From: Vibrio pectenicida
Lineage (GTDB): Bacteria > Pseudomonadota > Gammaproteobacteria > Enterobacterales > Vibrionaceae
Assembly (NCBI GenBank): GCA_024347015.1
Contig: AP024889.1
Location: 124,001 to 188,000, forward strand
Direction of reading: 5' to 3'
DNA length: 64,000 nt
The position numbers and the translations under genes were made by a program. Shown one piece after another: positions 1 to 6,707 of this stretch. The notes beneath the pieces are model-generated. The model was given only the letters and a program-made list of their open reading frames with translations. It ran no database searches and was not told where the DNA came from. Every line of letters begins with the position of its first letter. Position 1 is the first letter of the stretch.

Positions 1-1364
1 TTTGGACGAGCTCCCGGAGCACTGATGATTTCGATCGCCTGGCCATTTTTAAGTGATTTACTTAAGGGGTAAGGGTTACGATCTACTCTTGCGCCGACAC
101 AGGTATTGCCAACGTCTGTGTGGACTGCGTAAGCAAAGTCCACGGCAGTGGCACCAACAGGAAGTTCGACAATACGGCCTTTAGGGGTGAAGACGTAAAT
201 TTCATCAGGGAAAAGATCAGATTTGACGTTTTCGATAAATTCGAACGAGTTGCCAGCGCTTTGTTGCAATTCTAGTAGGCTTTGCATCCAGCGCTGCGCC
301 TTAATTTGGGCAGTGGTACCAGAGCGATCGCTATTACCTTTATAAGACCAGTGCGCTGCGACCCCTTTATCTGCCATTTGGTCCATATCCTCAGTACGTA
401 TCTGTACTTCGACAGGTACGCCATGAGGGCCAACCATTGATGTATGAATTGACTGATAACCATTGGCCTTTGGTACTGCGATGTAATCTTTCATTCGCCC
501 TGGACGCGGTTTATACAAGCTGTGAACTTGACCTAAAACGCGGTAGCAGTTATCTGCGTCAGAAACAACAACTCTGAAGGCGTAGATATCCATGATGGTG
601 TGAAAACGCTGTTCTTTAGTTTTCATCTTGTTATAGATGGAATAGAGATTTTTTTCGCGACCAAAAACTCGAGCTTTAAGTCCAACCTCTGTTAAGCGAC
701 CTTCAATTTCATCATGAATACGCTGAATCATCTCTTTTCGGTTGCCACGCGCTGACTTTACTACCGCTTTTAATACACGATATCGGTTGGGATATAAGGC
801 TTCAAAACCTAGCTCTTCAAGTTCAGTTTTAATGTTATGGATACCCAAACGATGAGCAAGTGGTGAGTATATTTCTAGCGTCTCCCGAGCAATGCGGCGT
901 TTTTTATCTGCTCGTAGAGCACCTAAGGTGCGCATGTTATGAGTTCTATCAGCAAGCTTGATAAGGATGACACGGATATCTTGCACCATGGCAAGAACCA
1001 TTTTACGAAAATTTTCTGCTTGCGCTTCTTTACGATCGCGAAACTTGAGTTTATCAAGTTTTGATACTCCATCGACGAGCTCTGCAACGGTTGCACCAAA
1101 TTGATTTTCTAAATCTTCTTTGGTTACGGCCGTGTCCTCAATAACATCATGCAGCAATGCTGCTTGTAATGTTTCTATATCAAGGCGCATTTCAGCCAGA
1201 ATTCGAGCGACAGCAACAGGGTGAATTATATAAGGTTCGCCACTTGAGCGAGTTTGCCCTTCATGGGCATCTTTCGCTACCACATAAGATTGACGCAGAG
1301 CCTCAACTTGAGGCTCTGGGAGGTATTCTTGGGCAACGTCTTTTAAGCTGTCGAATAGATACAA
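1..1364 (-). CDS. spoT: Bifunctional (p)ppGpp synthetase/hydrolase SpoT, 3' part cut off by window edge
   Basis: This enzyme makes and hydrolyses the stringent-response alarmone (p)ppGpp in the cytoplasm. About 454 N-terminal residues are in the window, of roughly 700 in the family. Visible are the HD hydrolase domain (LLHDVIEDT near residue 70), the synthetase region (RFHTIMDIYAFR, then PKANGYQSIHT) and the beginning of the TGS domain (DEIYVFTPKGRIVELP), after which the frame leaves the window. The start is a TTG giving MYLFDSLKD, which matches the family start; an in-frame TAA lies two codons upstream, so no earlier start is possible. It follows rpoZ by 37 bases, the usual gmk/rpoZ/spoT arrangement. 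Identification is certain; only the C-terminal TGS/ACT part is unseen. Confidence 0.96.
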   Translation of the reverse strand, partial: MYLFDSLKDVAQEYLPEPQVEALRQSYVVAKDAHEGQTRSSGEPYIIHPVAVARILAEMRLDIETLQAALLHDVIEDTAVTKEDLENQFGATVAELVDGVSKLDKLKFRDRKEAQAENFRKMVLAMVQDIRVILIKLADRTHNMRTLGALRADKKRRIARETLEIYSPLAHRLGIHNIKTELEELGFEALYPNRYRVLKAVVKSARGNRKEMIQRIHDEIEGRLTEVGLKARVFGREKNLYSIYNKMKTKEQRFHTIMDIYAFRVVVSDADNCYRVLGQVHSLYKPRPGRMKDYIAVPKANGYQSIHTSMVGPHGVPVEVQIRTEDMDQMADKGVAAHWSYKGNSDRSGTTAQIKAQRWMQSLLELQQSAGNSFEFIENVKSDLFPDEIYVFTPKGRIVELPVGATAVDFAYAVHTDVGNTCVGARVDRNPYPLSKSLKNGQAIEIISAPGARP

Positions 1365-1401
1365 ACTTTAGGCCCGGAAGATAGTTGTTAGAAGATTCAG
1401 A

Positions 1402-1674
1402 TTAACGGCTGTGAGCAATACTACTTACGGCTGCTAGCTCTGCTGCTTCTTGTTCCTGTTGTTCCTGACGCTCGCGAGCATCAAGGATGTCTTTAGTGAT
1501 TAGGCCTTCTTCAATCTCGCGTAGAGCGATGACCGTTGTCTTATCATTCTCTTCAGGCACTAGTGAGTCTTTATTACCAGTTTGCATTTGACGAGCGCGG
1601 CGAGCCGCAATAAGAACTAGGTCGAAGCGGTTGCCAACTTTTTCAACAGCGTCTTGAACAGTTACGCGTGCCAT
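1402..1674 (-). CDS. rpoZ: RNA polymerase omega subunit
   Basis: The 90-residue product is the small omega subunit, which helps fold and assemble the beta-prime subunit of RNA polymerase. It begins [20 protein letters not shown], the family signature, and its length matches the E. coli protein (91). A good ribosome site (GGAG, 6 bases ahead of ATG) supports the start. It is followed at once by spoT on the same strand, so the two are probably co-transcribed. A sigma-70-like promoter is visible just upstream. Confidence 0.96.
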   Translation of the reverse strand: MARVTVQDAVEKVGNRFDLVLIAARRARQMQTGNKDSLVPEENDKTTVIALREIEEGLITKDILDARERQEQQEQEAAELAAVSSIAHSR

Positions 1675-1717
1675 GAGAACTCCAAATTAGTTAACTAAAA
1701 ATTTTGTATGACGAGAA

Positions 1718-1747
1718 ATTATACAGTCTCTATGTTCTCAGTGTCCA
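1718..1747 (-). promoter_or_regulatory. Sigma-70-type promoter for rpoZ-spoT
   Basis: On the minus strand TGGACA and a perfect TATAAT are separated by 18 bases. The -10 box lies about 45 bases before the rpoZ ATG. The -35 box sits inside a perfect inverted repeat (1737-1759), so access to it could be controlled by a bound protein, or transcription arriving from gmk could end there. This is read by eye only. Confidence 0.5.
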
Positions 1748-1759
1748 GTGGACACTGAG
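1737..1759. repeat. Perfect 10-bp inverted repeat with 3-base spacer between gmk and rpoZ
   Basis: The arms CTCAGTGTCC and GGACACTGAG are exact reverse complements around AGT. The element lies just downstream of gmk and contains the -35 box of the rpoZ promoter. It could fold as a GC-containing hairpin in the gmk transcript. It is not followed by a run of T on either strand, so a classic terminator is unlikely; an operator is the alternative. Confidence 0.7.
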
Positions 1760-1771
1760 AGTAATTATTGA

Positions 1772-1793
1772 TAAACCATCTTAGAATGGTTTA
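1772..1793 (-). repeat. 8-bp hairpin overlapping the gmk stop codon
   Basis: TAAACCAT and ATGGTTTA flank a six-base loop and include the gmk TAA. Together with the adjacent larger inverted repeat at 1737-1759 this gives two consecutive stems at the end of gmk mRNA, which may protect the 3' end or weaken read-through into rpoZ. No U tract follows. Confidence 0.5.
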
Positions 1794-2414
1794 CTCAGCT
1801 AAAAGTGCGTCAAGCATCACCTTATATTTGGCCGCTTGTTTGTCTTGTTTTAACCTTTCCGCTCTAATAATGGCTTTAAAATCTATTAGTGCGTTGTCGA
1901 AGTCATCATTGACGATGACATAATCGTATTCGGGATAGTGAGAAATTTCAGATTTTGCTTCTTGCATACGTTTAACAATGACCGCATCACTATCTTGACC
2001 ACGAGCATTGAGCCGACGTTCTAACTCATCATCTGAAGGCGGTAAAATAAAGATGCTCTGTGCTTTGGGCATTTGCTTACGGATCTGGCGCGCACCTTGC
2101 CAGTCAATATCAAGAAATACGTCGATACCCTTATCTAGATTTTCTTCAATCCACAGACGAGATGTACCATAGTAGTTGCCGAATACTTTTGCATATTCAA
2201 GAAACGCACCTTGTTGTATTAATTCTTCAAAGGATTCTTTTTGCACAAAGTGATAATGAGTACCATCTTGTTCACTTGGGCGCATGCCCCGAGTGGTGTG
2301 TGATACAGACACTTTCATAGTGTAAGTCGGATTTGTTTCTAGCATGGCAGAAATCAAGCTAGATTTCCCTGCACCACTTGGTGCAGATACGATGTAAAGA
2401 GTGCCTTTTCCCAT
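1791..2414 (-). CDS. gmk: Guanylate kinase
   Basis: Phosphorylates GMP to GDP in the cytoplasm. The P-loop [10 protein letters not shown] is at residues 8-17 of the chosen start, followed by the GMP-binding segment [19 protein letters not shown] and the acidic [10 protein letters not shown] strand. I chose the internal ATG (MGKGTLYIV, 207 residues) because it matches the family start and has GGAA 8 bases upstream. An upstream in-frame ATG at 2465 would add 17 residues but has no ribosome site. The gene is upstream of rpoZ on the same strand and is separated from it by two hairpins. Confidence 0.95.
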   Translation of the reverse strand: MGKGTLYIVSAPSGAGKSSLISAMLETNPTYTMKVSVSHTTRGMRPSEQDGTHYHFVQKESFEELIQQGAFLEYAKVFGNYYGTSRLWIEENLDKGIDVFLDIDWQGARQIRKQMPKAQSIFILPPSDDELERRLNARGQDSDAVIVKRMQEAKSEISHYPEYDYVIVNDDFDNALIDFKAIIRAERLKQDKQAAKYKVMLDALLAE

Positions 2415-2478
2415 AGGTACATTTCCAATGTTTGGTTCGATCTTGCCTGCTTTTGGAGCTGACATATTAAAGATAGCA

Positions 2479-2519
2479 CTGACTGTGAAAAATCACTGTA
2501 GTGATTAAGTTTCAGTCAG
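2479..2519 (-). repeat. Nested inverted repeat in the gmk leader
   Basis: An outer stem pairs CTGACTG..AAA with TTT CAGTCAG (a two-base bulge) and encloses a tight inner stem AATCACT/AGTGATT with a two-base loop. It lies about 65-105 bases upstream of the likely gmk start and would be in the 5' leader if transcription begins further upstream. It might be a leader hairpin or a protein site; nothing decides between them. Confidence 0.4.
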
Positions 2520-2642
2520 AAAAAGGGAGGAGAGGGTAGCATTATTTTTTTGCCAAAAACAATTATTCTGGATAAAAATATTACCCTATTTCGTTAGCAC
2601 AAATAACTACAGGTTGGATTTCAGCCAGTATGAACTTGGTAT

Positions 2643-2683
2643 TGGTTAAGTAGTGTTTACACAAGCAATGACCTACTTAACCA
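2643..2683. repeat. 11-bp perfect inverted repeat, 19-base spacer
   Basis: TGGTTAAGTAG at 2643-2653 is the exact reverse complement of CTACTTAACCA at 2673-2683. It lies in the gap between gmk and the small minus-strand gene, at the boundary between housekeeping DNA and the T6SS region. No function is evident. Confidence 0.55.
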
Positions 2684-2696
2684 TAAAAGAAGAAGT

Positions 2697-2715
2697 CAGA
2701 AGTATGTCACTTCTG
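2697..2715 (-). terminator. Probable weak terminator after the small minus-strand gene
   Basis: CAGAAGT and ACTTCTG form a 7-bp stem with a five-base loop, 15 bases past the TAA of the gene at 2731. Read on the minus strand it is followed by a C/T-rich stretch ending in TCTTTTA, a poor U tract. The mirror reading (plus strand) has TTTTA after the stem, but no plus-strand gene ends here. Confidence 0.4.
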
Positions 2716-2730
2716 TTTTACTAAGTTTCC

Positions 2731-3012
2731 TTATGCGTTCACAGATTGAATCCAACAAAAATCTCGTTTTTGAATGGAGTTCAATTCGTTTTTCAGTCCT
2801 TCCTGGTCGTTTTCGCTGGCAGATTTTTTTAGTTCAGCAATCTTTAATTTTATGTTCTCTAAGTTATTGTTATTTTTTATACGGAAAATAGGGCCTAATT
2901 TAGAGTTTGCAAGCCTAACTAGCTTGCGTCCTTTTACCACCATTAACTCATCTGTTGTTATTTGTTCTGGGGTACTATTAGCAATAATTGTACTGCCATC
3001 ATAATTACACAT
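2731..3012 (-). CDS. Small hypothetical protein at the T6SS boundary
   Basis: I do not recognise this protein. From the ATG at 3012 it has 93 residues beginning MCNYDGSTIIANSTPEQ, with a central basic stretch (VVKGRKLVRLANSKLGPIFRI) and a Lys/Glu-rich predicted helix before a C-terminal FCWIQSVNA. It has no signal peptide or membrane segment, so it is probably cytoplasmic. An upstream ATG at 3051 gives 106 residues but lacks a ribosome site, whereas AAGG precedes the chosen ATG by five bases. It is divergent from vgrG, across a 430-base AT-rich spacer. Orderly composition and a terminator-like stem after it favour a real gene. A role with the T6SS is only inferred from position. Confidence 0.55.
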   Translation of the reverse strand: MCNYDGSTIIANSTPEQITTDELMVVKGRKLVRLANSKLGPIFRIKNNNNLENIKLKIAELKKSASENDQEGLKNELNSIQKRDFCWIQSVNA

Positions 3013-3152
3013 ATTAGCCTTGCTGAATTTTTCTTTTAAACACCAACACATTAATAAAATAGTAGGTTTTAAATTTTTAGATATGACTAATATTGTTATA
3101 TTTTATAATAATAAACACTATATATGTGCCTTATGTGATATTTTTTCTTGTG

Positions 3153-3179
3153 CGATCTATAAATTTTATTTATAGATCG
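3153..3179. repeat. 12-bp perfect hairpin upstream of vgrG
   Basis: CGATCTATAAAT and ATTTATAGATCG are exact reverse complements around TTT. The element lies in the divergent spacer between the small minus-strand gene and vgrG, about 265 bases before the vgrG ATG. Such a symmetrical site may be an operator or a leader hairpin. It lacks the GC-rich stem expected of a terminator. Confidence 0.65.
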
Positions 3180-3340
3180 TGATGTAAACGTAATATGTTT
3201 TTAATGATGTATAGAGGAAACCCTTACATAGATTTTTTATATTAATCTTTACCTTATTCTTTAAAAACCATTCTTATTATTTGAGCTGATATTATTGTTA
3301 TCATCAATAATTATACTTATAATTTAATACTGAATTAACC

Positions 3341-3383
3341 AAAATAAATTATTTTTATTTATTAAATAAAAATAATTTATTTT
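3341..3383. repeat. 20-bp perfect all-A/T inverted repeat upstream of vgrG
   Basis: Positions 3341-3360 and 3364-3383 are exact reverse complements with the 3-base spacer ATT; every base in the 43-bp element is A or T. It ends 60 bases before the vgrG ATG, so it overlaps or adjoins the promoter region of the T6SS operon. Runs of this kind can extrude as cruciforms under supercoiling and attract H-NS. Both possibilities are inference. Confidence 0.75.
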
Positions 3384-3443
3384 TATTTTTTTGAATAAAA
3401 TGTAAGCCTTCTTAAAAATAGGATGATTTGTTATATCTAAATT

Positions 3444-5435
3444 ATGGCTAATAGTGAATTAAGTTACCAAAACCGCCCCCTTACAGTAAAACTTTCAGAT
3501 GAAAATTATATTGTCACCAAGTTAATTGGGGAAGAAGGCGTGTCTGAGGGATGTGAGTTTTCGCTATCTATCGTTTCAAACTCAGAAATTGATATAAAAA
3601 ACTTGACTAAGGTAGTTAGTGTTACTTACTGCTATGCGCCTAAAAAAGAGCGCCTTTTTACAGGGTTATGCCATTCTCTCCAACTCAGTGGATATAGCAG
3701 TGAAAAAAAACAATATTATTACCAGATTGAAATGGTGGATCCACTAAAACTACTAGCATACCGCCGTAGCCGTAAAGTATTTCAAAACATGACGACCAAG
3801 CAAATTATCGAAAAGCTTATAGCTGAAACAGAACTGAAAACGTACTTTACTTTTTCAATTTCTGGATGTGGAAAAGAACACGAATATTGTGTTCAACTGG
3901 ATGAAACTGACTTGATGTTTATTCATAGACTTCTGGCTAATGAAGGGTGGCATTTCCACGTCTGCCATCAATCAGGCAAACCTAATATTGTTATAGGGGA
4001 CTCGAATCAGCGTTTCAATAAAATCAATGATTCAACCCTGACGTATCAAAAAGAAGGTAGTCAGTCAGGTCGAGGTCTAGTTACTTGGAGCCAATCTCAC
4101 ACAGTTGGCACAGGAAAAGTATCTATTGCAGATTATACGCAGATATTGGCTGAAACATTTAACAGTGGAGATAGGAAGAGTGTTAAGGGCTTTGCACCAG
4201 AGTCGTTCTCTGTAGGGCTCTTTGCTTACGGGTTCGAAAATAAGGATGAGGTTTCTATGGCTGCCAAAAGGCATATGGAGGCATTGGATCTTAAAAAGTG
4301 CGCATCACACTCCTCCTCTGGTATTGCTGAGTTGGCATGTGGCTACAAATTTAAGTTAGAAAACCATCCTGTTAAGTCAATGAATCAGGAGTATGTGATA
4401 CTACGTATTTCTCACCAACTTTCATGTGAAGAATCTCTTAACGATACTACTTACACTAACCAGTTTACTTGTATACCTAGCGAGTTAGCTTTTCGCTCGG
4501 AGTTGCGTGATAAGCCTCGTGCGCACAGCCTACATACCGCAACGGTGACGGGCCCTTCAGGCGAGGAGATATATTGCGACAAAATGGGTCGTATCAAAGT
4601 GCAATTTCATTGGGATAATCAGGGAGAGAAAGATGAGAACAGCTCTTGTTGGCTGCCTGTTTCGCAAAGTTTTGCGAGCAAAGGGTTCGGTGCTCAATTT
4701 ACTCCGCGTGTGGGAGATGAAGTCTTAGTTCAATATATCGATGGAGACCCTGATCGTCCCGTGATAACTGGTTCTCTCTACAATGAAGTTCATGCTGCTC
4801 CCTACTCTTCATCTTCTCAAAGTGGTATTAAAACACGCTCTACACCAAAAGGAAGTAGTGAGCAGGGAAACGAACTTCGTTTTGAAGACCAGAAAGATAA
4901 AGAGCAAGTATTCTTACACGCTGAAAAGGACTGGGTAGTGGATGTAAATAATGACAGTCAAGCCACTATTAAAGGTATGAAAACGACGGAGGTTGAAAAA
5001 AGTGTCTCATTGTTTGCCAAAGAAGATATTAGTTTAGAAAGTGAGAAACAGCTTACGACCAAGAGTAAAGGCAATTGGATAGGCAACAGTTGTCAGGACC
5101 TGACTCTTAAGGCGGACTCTAATATAAAGATGTCTGCGTCAAAGGATGCATGTATAGACGCTAGTAACATCGTGATTAGCGCAACAAGTAAAATCGAATT
5201 GAAAGTGGGGAGTAGCAAAATAGAAATTGATAATTATGGTGTCAGTATTAAGGCCCCTCTGGTATCTATTGAGGGTGAAATAGAAGCGGAAATGAAAGCG
5301 CAGGTGATAAATATTCAAGGTGAGGCTACAGCTGATATTAAAGGCATGCTGGTATCAGTTGAAGGTAGCCTTATGACAGAGGTTCAAGGAAAGGCGATGC
5401 TTGAACTGAAGGGTGGAGTTACGAAGATAAACTAA
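3444..5435 (+). CDS. vgrG: T6SS spike protein VgrG (TssI)
   Basis: Forms the trimeric spike at the tip of the Hcp tube, which the contracting sheath drives into target cells. The 663 residues show the usual order: a gp27-like part over roughly the first 360 residues, the gp5-like OB-fold near 377-470 (CDKMGRIKVQFHW, then GDEVLVQYIDGDPDRPVITG), and a repetitive beta-strand needle to the end. No extra C-terminal domain follows, so this is a plain rather than an effector-fused VgrG. The next gene starts within one base of its stop. The start ATG has only a weak ribosome site (AGGATG, 13 or more bases away). It opens the plus-strand T6SS run. Confidence 0.95.
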   Translation: MANSELSYQNRPLTVKLSDENYIVTKLIGEEGVSEGCEFSLSIVSNSEIDIKNLTKVVSVTYCYAPKKERLFTGLCHSLQLSGYSSEKKQYYYQIEMVDPLKLLAYRRSRKVFQNMTTKQIIEKLIAETELKTYFTFSISGCGKEHEYCVQLDETDLMFIHRLLANEGWHFHVCHQSGKPNIVIGDSNQRFNKINDSTLTYQKEGSQSGRGLVTWSQSHTVGTGKVSIADYTQILAETFNSGDRKSVKGFAPESFSVGLFAYGFENKDEVSMAAKRHMEALDLKKCASHSSSGIAELACGYKFKLENHPVKSMNQEYVILRISHQLSCEESLNDTTYTNQFTCIPSELAFRSELRDKPRAHSLHTATVTGPSGEEIYCDKMGRIKVQFHWDNQGEKDENSSCWLPVSQSFASKGFGAQFTPRVGDEVLVQYIDGDPDRPVITGSLYNEVHAAPYSSSSQSGIKTRSTPKGSSEQGNELRFEDQKDKEQVFLHAEKDWVVDVNNDSQATIKGMKTTEVEKSVSLFAKEDISLESEKQLTTKSKGNWIGNSCQDLTLKADSNIKMSASKDACIDASNIVISATSKIELKVGSSKIEIDNYGVSIKAPLVSIEGEIEAEMKAQVINIQGEATADIKGMLVSVEGSLMTEVQGKAMLELKGGVTKIN

Positions 5436-5998
5436 TGAAGCTTATTAAAATCCCATACCAAAATGCAAAATGCATTCTGAGCTTGTATGAAGCTGGCAAG
5501 GCAATTAGTGAGTTGATGGATGATCAAACCACACCAATGGCATTGTTAGAAAAAGCGATGGTTCAGGAATTGTTTTCTGATGTAGTCACGTTCCTTGCTC
5601 ATGCATTACCAGTTAGAGAGTCCGTTTGGTGGTCAGTTGCTTGTGCTTCTTCCCTTTCTCACTGGGGGGAGAATGAAGCTAATGCGATTCGCGCTGCAAA
5701 AGCTTGGGTGTATACGCCAGACGAAACCAGTCGCCGATTTGCCGAGAAAATGGCTGAAAAATCTGGATTAGAAAGTGGTGCTGGGTGGGCTGCTCAAGCA
5801 GCATTTTGGAGTGGCGGTAGCATGCTCAAGTCTGAGGATCCTGTGGTTGCTCCTCCTCCATATTTATATGCACAGGCTGTGGCAGGCAGCATAAACCTTA
5901 CCGCAGTGCTGCCTCGCGGTGGTAACGCAAAAGAACGTTATCGAGCTTTTATTGACATGGGATTAAATATCGCATCTGGCGGTAGTGGAAAAGAGTAG
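5435..5998 (+). CDS. T6SS-associated protein between VgrG and PAAR (probably DUF6931-like)
   Basis: The 187-residue protein has no signal peptide or clear membrane span. It is rich in Ala and Trp (ESVWWSVACASSLSHW, then GWAAQAAFWSGGSM) and ends with a segment resembling a short amphipathic helix. I believe it belongs to the family now called DUF6931, which often sits between vgrG and PAAR genes, but I could not check. Its start overlaps the vgrG stop by one base and the PAAR gene follows 11 bases later, so it is surely co-translated with the spike genes. A role as adaptor or chaperone for spike or cargo loading is a guess from position. Confidence 0.8.
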   Translation: MKLIKIPYQNAKCILSLYEAGKAISELMDDQTTPMALLEKAMVQELFSDVVTFLAHALPVRESVWWSVACASSLSHWGENEANAIRAAKAWVYTPDETSRRFAEKMAEKSGLESGAGWAAQAAFWSGGSMLKSEDPVVAPPPYLYAQAVAGSINLTAVLPRGGNAKERYRAFIDMGLNIASGGSGKE

Positions 5999-6009
5999 GA
6001 GAAACCATT

Positions 6010-6306
6010 ATGTTTCCAGCAGCACGAGCTACGGACATGCATATGTGCCCGATGCAAACACCAGCCCCAGTGCCTATTCCACATGTTGGTGGGCCATTAC
6101 TGCCATTACCGAGTACGGTATTGATTGGAAATCTGCCTGCAACAACTATGGGGCAAATGTGTGGTTGTGTTGGAGCTCCAGACTCCATTATCAAAGGCAG
6201 CTCAACGGTTCTTATAAATAATAAACCTGCAGCACGCATGGGAGATACCACAGCTCATGGCGGGACAATTATTATGGGGCTACCTACTGTACTGATTGGA
6301 GGTTGA
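6010..6306 (+). CDS. PAAR-domain spike-tip protein
   Basis: PAAR proteins form a sharp zinc-bound cone that caps VgrG and can carry effectors. The 98-residue product is a single PAAR domain: MFPAARATDMHMCPM, a Pro-rich PAPVPIPHVGGP, the repeated core GSSTVLINNKPAARMGD and the final GLPTVLIGG. The Cys and His residues near the start and in TAHGG fit zinc binding. GGAG lies 8 bases ahead of ATG. There is no N- or C-terminal extension, so it carries no fused toxin. The last codons hold a strong GGAGG that may serve the small reading frame that follows. Confidence 0.93.
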   Translation: MFPAARATDMHMCPMQTPAPVPIPHVGGPLLPLPSTVLIGNLPATTMGQMCGCVGAPDSIIKGSSTVLINNKPAARMGDTTAHGGTIIMGLPTVLIGG

Positions 6307-6311
6307 TACGT

Positions 6312-6464
6312 GTGAATCGCGATAATATCCAAGGTGTGGGCTCACTCAATAATTACACAGACCATATTTTGAGATGGATTAAGCGCTTCAAACAATCCCT
6401 AGGTTTAATAATTAGTTCAAATATTTTAATTTGGCATTTGCCTATAAAAAAAAATTATTGGTGA
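6312..6464 (+). CDS. Possible 50-residue gene or remnant directly after PAAR
   Basis: A GTG-started frame begins five bases after the PAAR stop and is preceded by a perfect GGAGG at 6298-6302, 9 bases away. The product starts VNRDNIQGVGSLNNYTDHIL and continues as a basic, then hydrophobic, stretch. It ends shortly after a run of nine A at 6446-6454. One added A would extend it by about a dozen codons in another frame. I do not recognise it. Position and ribosome site suggest either a small T6SS accessory gene or the start of a decayed effector gene; chance is also possible. Confidence 0.35.
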   Translation: MNRDNIQGVGSLNNYTDHILRWIKRFKQSLGLIISSNILIWHLPIKKNYW

Positions 6465-6707
6465 GTTCTGTTTTTACTTGGTATTTTGATAATTAAGTCA
6501 TTATTACATATTAAATTATACGCTTGGTGAACTTAATGATTTCAACTGATCTCAGCTGATTGGAGATAGGCACCTGTAAAATTTAATCTTAATAGCTCAA
6601 GAAAATTGTTTTTTCTGGTTAGTAAATTATTTGGTGTCCAAAAATGAATTCACCATATGCAACGACAATAACCGTATCCTTACGAATCAAATAATGAAAC
6701 GCGGAAT
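6465..6707 (+). other. AT-rich spacer before tssA
   Basis: No convincing gene, terminator or strong promoter is visible in this stretch. The tssA start at 6708 has only a poor ribosome site (GGAAT directly before ATG), and an in-frame TAA upstream rules out an earlier start. The spacer probably carries the promoter for the second part of the T6SS operon. Confidence 0.5.

Noticed and set aside
1157..1384. Plus-strand reading frame of 75 codons opposite the spoT start
   Set aside because: It lies wholly within the conserved N-terminal coding part of spoT on the other strand and over the spoT-rpoZ junction.
2060..2320. Plus-strand reading frame of 86 codons opposite gmk
   Set aside because: Shadow of gmk in the opposite strand. 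It has no ribosome site and no recognisable motif.
3051..3440. Insertion-sequence remnant in the AT-rich spacer
   Set aside because: Dyads are present but no transposase fragment or target-site duplication is visible.
5949..6251. Minus-strand reading frame of 100 codons over the PAAR gene
   Set aside because: The repetitive PAAR codons make a long open frame in the opposite strand; the PAAR product is clearly the real one.
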